DNA of 64,000 bases from Thermovibrio ammonificans HB-1 (GTDB lineage: Bacteria; Aquificota; Aquificia; Desulfurobacteriales; Desulfurobacteriaceae): positions 576,418 through 640,417 of the forward strand of contig NC_014926.1 of the NCBI RefSeq assembly GCF_000185805.1, given 5' to 3'. The notes beneath the pieces were generated by a model. The model searched no databases and was not told where the DNA came from. It saw only the letters and a program-made list of their open reading frames with translations. The position numbers and the translations under genes were made by a program. Of the stretch, positions 58,339 through 64,000 are shown piece by piece (position 1 is the stretch's first letter; the number at the start of each line of letters is the position of its first letter).

Positions 58339-59997
58339 ATGGTTGTTGCTCTCTTCCTCTTTGCCCTTGTTTTCTTCGGGCTTGCCTACAGGTTTTACGG
58401 CTCTTTCCTGAAGAGGAAGGTCTTTGCCCTTGACGACAGTCGCAAAACCCCTGCCCACGAGCTCAGAGACGGCGTAGATTACGTGCCGGCGCCGGCTCCC
58501 GTTCTGCTCGGTCACCACTTCTCCTCGATTGCGGGAGCGGGCCCGATAGTCGGCCCCATAACCGCCGCCTCCTCCTGGGGGTGGTTGCCGGCCTACCTGT
58601 GGGTGCTTATCGGGAACGTTTTTATAGGCGGCGTTCACGACATGAGCGCCCTTGTGGCTTCGGTGAGGAATAAGGCCCGCTCCATAGCCGAAATCGGGGG
58701 AGCGTACCTCTCAAAGAGGGCCGGTTTCCTGTTTAAGCTCTTCATCTGGCTTGCCCTCCTTTACGTTGTTGCCGTTTTTATAAACGTTGCCCAGATAACC
58801 TTTAACGCCTCTGTTCCCCTGGTTGAGGGCGGGAAGGTAGTTCAGAAGCTTCCCATAGGCGGAGGAGTTGCCACTGCCGCTGTTATTTACATCTTCCTCG
58901 CCGTTCTCTTCGGCCTTGCCGTTTACAGGTTTCAGGTGCCGTTAAAGTGGGCAACGGCGGTTTTCGTCCTCCTCGTTTACGGAGCCGTTTACGTTGGTCA
59001 GCTCTTTTCGATACACCTATCTCCCACAGTTTGGAACTGGATTCTGCTTGCCTACGTGGCGGTTGCTTCGGTCACTCCCGTTTGGATACTCCTTCAGCCC
59101 AGGGACTACCTCTCCAGCTTTCTCCTCTACGGAGCCCTTTTGGGCGCCGGTTTGGGAATCTTGCTCTCTGCGGGGAAGGTTGAGGCCCACCTTGTCCCCT
59201 TCTTGGGGTTTAACAGCGATATAGGGCCGCTTGTTCCCCTGCTCTTCGTTGTGATAGCCTGCGGCTCCATTTCGGGCTTTCATTCCCTTGTGGGCTCCGG
59301 AACAACCAGCAAACAGCTCGACAAAGAGAGCGACGCCCTCGTTGTAGGTTACGGAGCTATGCTCCTTGAGGGTATTGTGGCCGTAATGTCTGTGATATTC
59401 GTTGCCGTTTTAACTTCCGGCGAGTTTGAGGTTCTCAAGAGAAACGTTGCCGCCATTTACGGTGCAGGTATAGGCCGCTTCATGTCGTTCCTGGGCATTC
59501 CCGAGAGTATCGGGGTGGCCTTCGGAATGCTTGCCCTCTCTTCCTTTGTTCTCACCAGTACCGATACGGGAACCAGACTTGCCCGCTACGTTTTTACTGA
59601 GCTTACCGGTATTAAAAACAGGTTCGTTGCCACCGCAGTCTCGCTGATTATTCCGGCCTTTCTGGTGTTTACCAAGTACCAAGACCCGGCCACGGGTAAG
59701 CTATTGCCCGTTTGGAAGGCCCTCTGGCCCGTTTTCGGTGCCACGAACCAGCTTATAGCCGCCCTTGCGCTGTTTGTTGTTATGGTGTGGCTCGTAAAAA
59801 CAGGCAGGGGGCGTTACTGGTTTGTTGCGGGTATTCCGGCCCTCTTTATGGCGGTTATAACTATTTGGGCCCTCCTGATGCTCTTCGTTAAGTGGAAGTT
59901 GACTGTTATAGGGGTTGCCGCCCTCGTTCAGCTATTTTTGGCCCTCTGGATATTTGCCGAGGGGCTTCTTGCCCTTTGGAAGTTGAAGGAGGGTTAG
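58339..59997 (+). CDS. cstA: CstA-type carbon starvation/pyruvate transporter
   Basis: A 552-residue membrane protein with about 14-16 helices. The N-terminal FGLAYRFYGSFLKRKVFALD, GHHFSSIAGAGPIVGPITAA and GGVHDMSALVASVRNKARSI blocks are the CstA hallmark; GSGTTSKQLDKESDA and FVLTSTDTGTRLARYVF follow, and GATNQLIAAL near the end. E. coli CstA and BtsT are about 700 residues and import peptides or pyruvate; this is a shorter form of the family common in anaerobes. It has an AAGGAGGG ribosome site and stands close after the EAL gene. Confidence 0.92.
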   Translation: MVVALFLFALVFFGLAYRFYGSFLKRKVFALDDSRKTPAHELRDGVDYVPAPAPVLLGHHFSSIAGAGPIVGPITAASSWGWLPAYLWVLIGNVFIGGVHDMSALVASVRNKARSIAEIGGAYLSKRAGFLFKLFIWLALLYVVAVFINVAQITFNASVPLVEGGKVVQKLPIGGGVATAAVIYIFLAVLFGLAVYRFQVPLKWATAVFVLLVYGAVYVGQLFSIHLSPTVWNWILLAYVAVASVTPVWILLQPRDYLSSFLLYGALLGAGLGILLSAGKVEAHLVPFLGFNSDIGPLVPLLFVVIACGSISGFHSLVGSGTTSKQLDKESDALVVGYGAMLLEGIVAVMSVIFVAVLTSGEFEVLKRNVAAIYGAGIGRFMSFLGIPESIGVAFGMLALSSFVLTSTDTGTRLARYVFTELTGIKNRFVATAVSLIIPAFLVFTKYQDPATGKLLPVWKALWPVFGATNQLIAALALFVVMVWLVKTGRGRYWFVAGIPALFMAVITIWALLMLFVKWKLTVIGVAALVQLFLALWIFAEGLLALWKLKEG

Positions 59998-60009
59998 GGG
60001 AGTTTTTTC

Positions 60010-60357
60010 ATGGCAGAGGCTAAAGACTGGAGAGAGAAGCTCTTTTTCGTTGCAACCGGTGTGAGGCTTCACGCTAAGGAGTACTTCCTCAGGTTGACGG
60101 GACTCTTTGGCCGTTACCGTTACTGCATCTCCTTTCCCTCTATACCGGAGGGGCTCAAGGCCGAAAAGCACATTAGAGGCTTTAAGGCCGTGTCCGTTCC
60201 CATCCCCGACGAGATATTTGAAGGCTGCGGAGTGGGTATACTGGTTAAGGATGAAGAGGAGCTTGAGAGACTTTTAAATCACTTAAAGGAGAGGGGGGTA
60301 CTCGTTTCCGGCGTTTTTAAGAGGGAAGGGGACAGGTTCGTAGAGGTGGAGCGGTGA
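60010..60357 (+). CDS. DUF3343-domain protein (putative Se/S carrier-like)
   Basis: A 115-residue protein. The core (YCISFPSIPEGLKAEKHIRG, VSVPIPDEIFEGCGVGILVK, EEELERLLNHLKERGV) matches the small DUF3343 domain with its PxP-x-x-(I/F)-x-x-x-CG motif; the cysteine is proposed to carry selenium or sulfur in relatives. The N-terminal 40 residues are an extra basic stretch. It starts at ATG 60,010 and shares four bases (GTGA) with gpsA, so both are co-translated. The role is unproven in any organism. Confidence 0.72.
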   Translation: MAEAKDWREKLFFVATGVRLHAKEYFLRLTGLFGRYRYCISFPSIPEGLKAEKHIRGFKAVSVPIPDEIFEGCGVGILVKDEEELERLLNHLKERGVLVSGVFKREGDRFVEVER

Positions 60358-61334
60358 AGGTTGCGGTTTTGGGTTCCGGAAGCTGGGGAACGGCCATAGC
60401 TCTCTACTTGGGCCGTTTGGGCTTTGAAGTTTCCCAGTGGTGTTTAGAGCCGGAGGTTGTTCGCTCCGTGGCCCGGCAGAGGGAGAACCTCCTTTACCTA
60501 AAAGGCTTTAAATACCCCGATACTGTAAGCGCCACCCTCTCCGTTGAGGAGGCTGTAGAGGGAGCCTCTTTCCTCTTTTCGGTTATCCCGGTTCAGCACA
60601 CAGCCTCCTTCTGGCGGGAGCACAGGGCGTTACTTGAGGGAAAGCCCCTCGTGTGCGCCTCTAAGGGGATAGAGGTGGACTCTTTGAAAACCCTCTCTCA
60701 GCTCTACTGGGAGGTTTTCGGCTCCCTCGAGGAGTACTTTGTTCTCTCGGGCCCCACTTTTGCCGTTGAGGTTGCAAAGGGACTCCCTACGGCCGCAGTT
60801 GTGACCTCGATAGACGGGGAAGGAGCCCTTGAGGTGGCAAAACGGTTTTCCTCTACCTCTTTCAGGCTCTACGCCTCTACCGACGTTAAAGGGGTTGAAC
60901 TTGGCGGAGCTTTAAAGAACGTTATAGCGATAGCCACCGGGATATCCGACGGTATGGGTTTGGGTAATAACGCCCGTGCGGCCCTGATAACGAGGGGGCT
61001 TCACGAGATTAAACGTTTGGGTAAGGCTCTGGGGGCTAAGGAAGAGACCTTTTACGGCCTTTCGGGACTGGGAGACCTTGTCCTTACCTGTACCGGAGAC
61101 CTCTCCCGTAACAGGCGGTTCGGCCTTGCTCTGGGCAGGGGCGAAAAGCCGGAGGAGGGGAGGTTCGTTGTTGAGGGGGTTCACACGGTTAAGGCGGTAA
61201 AGGCCCTTTCCGATAGGCTCGCCGTTGAGATGCCGATTTCTGAAGCGGTTTATAAGATTATTTACGAGGGTGTGAGCCCCAAGGAGGCTATGGAGGAGCT
61301 TCTATCCCGCCCCGTAAAAGAGGAGAGCCTATGA
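60354..61334 (+). CDS. gpsA: Glycerol-3-phosphate dehydrogenase [NAD(P)+]
   Basis: A 326-residue enzyme making sn-glycerol 3-phosphate for phospholipids. It begins VAVLGSGSWGTAIALYLGRL, then LFSVIPVQHT and CASKGIE, LSGPTFAVEVAKGLPTAAVV, GVELGGALKNVIAIATGISDGM with the catalytic lysine, GLSGLGDLVLTCTGDLSRNR and FVVEGVHTV. All GpsA signatures are present. The start is GTG in a four-base overlap with the DUF3343 gene, and the stop overlaps the next start (ATGA). Confidence 0.97.
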   Translation: MKVAVLGSGSWGTAIALYLGRLGFEVSQWCLEPEVVRSVARQRENLLYLKGFKYPDTVSATLSVEEAVEGASFLFSVIPVQHTASFWREHRALLEGKPLVCASKGIEVDSLKTLSQLYWEVFGSLEEYFVLSGPTFAVEVAKGLPTAAVVTSIDGEGALEVAKRFSSTSFRLYASTDVKGVELGGALKNVIAIATGISDGMGLGNNARAALITRGLHEIKRLGKALGAKEETFYGLSGLGDLVLTCTGDLSRNRRFGLALGRGEKPEEGRFVVEGVHTVKAVKALSDRLAVEMPISEAVYKIIYEGVSPKEAMEELLSRPVKEESL

Positions 61335-61795
61335 GCTGCTGCAACTTCGGCAGGGAAGATGAGGAGTACCTCCACTCCGAAGCCCAGCGCCGTTTCTTTG
61401 AGGGGCTGAGCCGCCGTTTCTGCCACCTCGGTTTCCAGCCGAAAACCGTAAAGGCTGAATACCTTGAGCGCCTTAACAGGCTTGCAAGGGCCCTGATGGG
61501 CTCGGAGGCGGAGCTCTGCCCGTTAAAGGCCGCTTCGCTTCTTGAGCGCAGCAGTTCTCCCCTTTCAAAGGAGGTTGTGTACGTTTTAGACCTTCTGGTT
61601 TCTCTGCTTGAGAAGCTTCTTCTCTACAGGCTCAACGGGCCCGAGGGGAGGGAGCCCCTGGAGGTTGAGCTTGACACCGTTATGGAGCTCTTTGGGTATC
61701 CTTTTAAGAGCGCAGAGCTTCACTCCAAGCTCGAGCTTGCCCTGAACGGGCTGTTAACGGCCCTTTACAACTTTACGGAGGAAGGCGATGATTGA
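61331..61795 (+). CDS. Uncharacterised protein between gpsA and phoU
   Basis: A 154-residue protein I do not recognise. It begins with a cysteine pair (SCCNFGREDEEYLHSEAQRR), is otherwise helical and leucine-rich, and contains AELCPLKAASLLERSSSPLS. A leucine-rich helix region (VLDLLVSLLEKLLLYRLNG) covers the middle. No signal peptide or clear membrane helix. It overlaps gpsA (ATGA) and phoU (eight bases), so it is firmly inside this operon and should be expressed. No function is proposed. Confidence 0.6.
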   Translation: MSCCNFGREDEEYLHSEAQRRFFEGLSRRFCHLGFQPKTVKAEYLERLNRLARALMGSEAELCPLKAASLLERSSSPLSKEVVYVLDLLVSLLEKLLLYRLNGPEGREPLEVELDTVMELFGYPFKSAELHSKLELALNGLLTALYNFTEEGDD

Positions 61796-62495
61796 GCGCT
61801 ACGTTGCAGACCTCGACGAGCTTAAAAAGAGCTTCATAGAGATGGCCGACATGGCCAGGAAGATAATCAACGACGCAATGGAAGCCCTAATGGAGCGCGA
61901 CAGGGAGAGGGCCAAGGCCACCTACGAGTTCGACCGCCTCATAGACCTTAAAGAGATTGAGATTGAGGAGAGGTGTATCAGGATTCTTGCCCTTTACGCC
62001 CCCGAGGCCACAGACCTCCGGTTTGTCGTTTCCATCTTGAAGAGTATCGTAGACCTTGAGAGGGTGGGCGACCTTGCCAGGGACATCTGCGAAACGGCCA
62101 TATACCTATCGGAAGTTCCTCCTATCAAGCCTTACGTAGACCTCCCCCGTATGCTCAAGATAGTTACCGAGATGTTGAAAAACGCCGTTATGTCCCTGCT
62201 CAGGGGAGACGAAGAGCTTGCCCGGGAAGTCATAGACAAAGACGACATAGTAGACAGCTTCTACGAACGGCTCTTTGAGGAGCTCGTAGAGATTTCCAAG
62301 CAGAACCCGGAGAATGCCGCAATTGCCGTAAGGCTCATTTTGGTTGTTAAGTCCCTTGAAAGGGTGGGTGACCACGCCACCAACATAGCCGAGTACGCCA
62401 TCTACTACAAAACCGGCGACGTTGTGAAGCACAAGAAGGCCCAGGAGTACCTGAAGAAGCTGAAGGAGAAACAGCAGGGCGAGAACGGGGGATAG
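61788..62495 (+). CDS. phoU: PhoU family phosphate signalling protein
   Basis: A 235-residue all-helical protein with two PhoU repeats. The metal-binding motifs are EIEERCIRILALYAPEATDL with VGDLARDICE in the first and NAAIAVRLILVVKSLERVGD with HATNIAEYAIYY in the second; the E-R-(V/I)-G-D-x-A pattern is present in both. PhoU modulates phosphate ABC transport and PhoR signalling. No pst or pho two-component gene is adjacent; its neighbours are gpsA and a metal permease gene. Confidence 0.93.
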   Translation: MIERYVADLDELKKSFIEMADMARKIINDAMEALMERDRERAKATYEFDRLIDLKEIEIEERCIRILALYAPEATDLRFVVSILKSIVDLERVGDLARDICETAIYLSEVPPIKPYVDLPRMLKIVTEMLKNAVMSLLRGDEELAREVIDKDDIVDSFYERLFEELVEISKQNPENAAIAVRLILVVKSLERVGDHATNIAEYAIYYKTGDVVKHKKAQEYLKKLKEKQQGENGG

Positions 62496-62499
62496 TGAG

Positions 62500-63312
62500 T
62501 TGTTCGAACTCCACAACCCCCTTGAGTTCCTCGCCTACGACTTCGGCGTTAAGGCCCTTTTTGCCTCCGTTTTTGCCGGTATCACCTGTTCCGCCCTGGG
62601 CTCGTACGTTGTTATTAGGCGTATGAGCTTTGCAGGGGCGGGCCTCGCCCACGTTGCCTTTGCCGGCGTTGCCTTCGGCTTCCTCGTAGGGATTTCTCCG
62701 CTTCTCTCTGCCCTTCTCTTCTCCCTTGTTGCGGCCGTTGTTATATGGCACCTGCAGGAGCGGAAGAACCTCCACTTCGACGTAGGAATGGGTGTAATTT
62801 TTGCCACCAGCATGGCGGTTGCCGTAATTGCAATGAGCTTCTCGGGGGTTTACGGCTCCCAGGTGCTCTCTTACCTCTTCGGTAGCCCCCTGGCTGTTGA
62901 GTGGAGCGACCTGCTCTCTCTTTTCCTCCTCTTTGCGGCTACGGCAGCCTTTATCTCCCTCTACTGGCGAGAGCTGTGGCTCACCGTTTTCAGCGCCGAG
63001 ATTGCAAAGGCCTCCGGCTACAGGGTTGAGCTCATCACCCTACTTCTCAACCTGCTCGTTGCCGCTGTTGTTACCCTCTCTATGAGGGCTGTAGGGGCGC
63101 TGCTTGTCTTCTCGCTCCTTGTTGTTCCGGCGGCTTCTGCCTACAGGCTTTCAAAGAGCTTCAAGGGCTACTTCCTCCTCTCCGTGGCCTTCGGGTTTCT
63201 GTCGGGCCTTTTGGGTATTCTCGTCTCCTTTACCCTCGACGCTCCCTCGGGGGCCTCAATTACCATCGTTGCCTTTCTGCTCTTCCTGGTTGCCGCCGTT
63301 ATGGGAGAGTAG
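62500..63312 (+). CDS. Metal ABC transporter permease (ABC-3/ZnuB-MntB type)
   Basis: A 270-residue membrane protein with about eight helices of the ABC-3 family that imports Zn2+, Mn2+ or Fe2+. It shows ALGSYVVIRRMSFAGAGLAH, VAFAGVAFGFL, FGSPLAVEWSDLL, the AKASGYRV coupling region and MRAVGALLVFSLLVVPAASA. The start is TTG four bases after the phoU stop. The ATPase and binding protein are not in the window; they may lie elsewhere. The end overlaps the convergent DUF72 gene by 57 bases. Confidence 0.9.
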   Translation: MFELHNPLEFLAYDFGVKALFASVFAGITCSALGSYVVIRRMSFAGAGLAHVAFAGVAFGFLVGISPLLSALLFSLVAAVVIWHLQERKNLHFDVGMGVIFATSMAVAVIAMSFSGVYGSQVLSYLFGSPLAVEWSDLLSLFLLFAATAAFISLYWRELWLTVFSAEIAKASGYRVELITLLLNLLVAAVVTLSMRAVGALLVFSLLVVPAASAYRLSKSFKGYFLLSVAFGFLSGLLGILVSFTLDAPSGASITIVAFLLFLVAAVMGE

Positions 63313-63999
63313 CTCTTTGAGCCTTTGGGCATCTTTCGGGGCCGAGCAGTCCCTCGTGTTGTTGAAAAAGACCAACTTCACCTCAGAAGGGAGCTTTTTT
63401 ACCTTGAGGGCCACCTCCCGGAGCTCCTCTTGAGAGTAGCTGCCGGTGTAGAGCCTTTTGGGGCCGTGGAGCCTGAAGTAGGCAAGCTCCTTAGTTGCAG
63501 TGCCCACCCTCGGCCACCTTAAGCTTTTCGGGAAGAAGTTGAAAACCGCCGCAACCTCGAGCTCTTTCAGGAAGGGAAGCTCCTCTTCCCACTCTGGGGC
63601 TCTCAGCTCAACCGCCAGGAGTTCCCCGAACCTCTCCTTTAGGAGCTGGAGCAAACCTTTAGAGCCGGGGGCGGGTTTAAAGTCGGGGGGGAACTGGGCA
63701 AGCAGCGCCTTCAGTTGGTTCCCCAGGAGTTTTGCCCCTTCTACAAACGGCTCAACGTTCTCCTTGGAGAGCACCCCTTCGTGGGTTATCCCCCTGTAGA
63801 GCTTTAAGGAAACGGCCAGACCGCTCTTTTTCAGCTTCTCTACGGTGCCTTCAGAGGGCGGCCTGTAGAAGGTTGAGTTTACCTCTAAGGCGTTAAAGCG
63901 GGAGGCGTAGAACTCCAACCACCTCGACTTGGGAGTGCCGGGAGGGTAGAAGCACCCCACCCACTCCCGGTAGTAGTAACCGCAGGTTCCTATGCCTAT
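63256..63999 (-). CDS. DUF72 family protein (N-terminus runs off right edge)
   Basis: About 247 codons of a DUF72 protein, a TIM-barrel family of unknown function. The frame continues past the internal GTG at 63,960 to the window edge, where IGTCGYYYREWVGCFYPPG gives the usual start of the family (IGTSGW-type), so the true start is outside. Further marks are FYASRFNALEVNSTFYRPPS, KLYRGITHEGVL, AQFPPDFKP, YFRLHG and the late VFFNNTRDCSAPKDAQRLKE. The serine of the usual TSGW is a cysteine here. The 3' end overlaps the permease gene by 57 bases. Confidence 0.87.
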   Translation of the reverse strand: MGIGTCGYYYREWVGCFYPPGTPKSRWLEFYASRFNALEVNSTFYRPPSEGTVEKLKKSGLAVSLKLYRGITHEGVLSKENVEPFVEGAKLLGNQLKALLAQFPPDFKPAPGSKGLLQLLKERFGELLAVELRAPEWEEELPFLKELEVAAVFNFFPKSLRWPRVGTATKELAYFRLHGPKRLYTGSYSQEELREVALKVKKLPSEVKLVFFNNTRDCSAPKDAQRLKELLSHNGGNQEEQKGNDGN

Positions 64000-64000
64000 C

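Overview
The window looks like the chromosome of a thermophilic, anaerobic bacterium of the Aquificota, most plausibly the Desulfurobacteriaceae (Thermovibrio/Desulfurobacterium-like). This is an inference from gene content and protein style, not from a database search. Supporting signs are a TtuA-type tRNA thiolase (2-thio-ribothymidine, a thermophile tRNA modification), MqnA (futalosine route to menaquinone), heptose kinase RfaE1 (Gram-negative LPS core), lipoproteins, many GTG/TTG starts, dense 1-4 nt gene overlaps and GC-rich housekeeping codon use. No rRNA, tRNA, CRISPR array or insertion sequence was seen. The genes are almost end to end; the only stretch over 300 bases without an intact gene is 46,796-47,379, which holds a broken acetyltransferase gene.

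Layout. 1-2.6 kb: nitrogen control (end of an ammonium transporter gene, a Fur/PerR-type regulator with a Fur-box-like site, then glnB-glnA behind a near-consensus sigma-54 promoter). 2.7-3.3 kb: a methyltransferase gene interrupted by one in-frame UGA. 3.3-8.5 kb (minus): aldolase-family gene, tyrA, an AddB-like nuclease, lysA. 8.5-10.4 kb (minus): a PATAN/DUF4388 protein and a membrane c-type-heme sensor. 11.2-17.3 kb (minus): ileS-radC-rfaE1-ttuA-mqnA, overlapping. 17.4-20.5 kb: PilZ-like small gene, rhodanese, gpmI, truA. 20.6-24.8 kb (plus): cation/H+ antiporter, GCS2-type glutamate ligase, a gamma-glutamyltransferase without signal peptide, and a secreted protein. 24.7-31.2 kb (minus): clpX-tpiA-galE-secG-pld lipoprotein-glnD. 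31.3-32.5 kb: trpF and a ferritin-like gene.

32.5-49.1 kb is the accessory heart of the window. It has a truncated glycosyltransferase remnant, an AT-rich Wzz-type gene, then aspS and comEC on the minus strand, and then about 12 kb all on the plus strand: cysQ, an SLC13-type anion permease, cysC, sat, flippase, PAPS-dependent sulfotransferase, GT2 glycosyltransferase, polymerase, GT4, a decayed acetyltransferase, a second GT4 and a polyprenyl-phosphate sugar transferase. Read together this is a self-contained system for making a sulfated surface polysaccharide: anion (sulfate) uptake, activation to APS and PAPS, sulfuryl transfer, PAP removal by CysQ, and Wzx/Wzy/Wzz-type assembly. The carbohydrate genes are clearly more AT-rich than their surroundings.

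49.2-64 kb returns to core style: speD, a DksA-type protein, aspartate aminotransferase, a PH-like membrane protein, a coiled-coil lipoprotein, a TetR regulator with a 9-bp perfect inverted-repeat operator directly in front of it and a 1067-residue double activase (HgdC/DUF2229 type) overlapping its end, an EAL phosphodiesterase with a dead GGDEF domain, cstA, a DUF3343 protein, gpsA, an unknown small gene, phoU, a metal ABC permease and a DUF72 gene running off the right edge.
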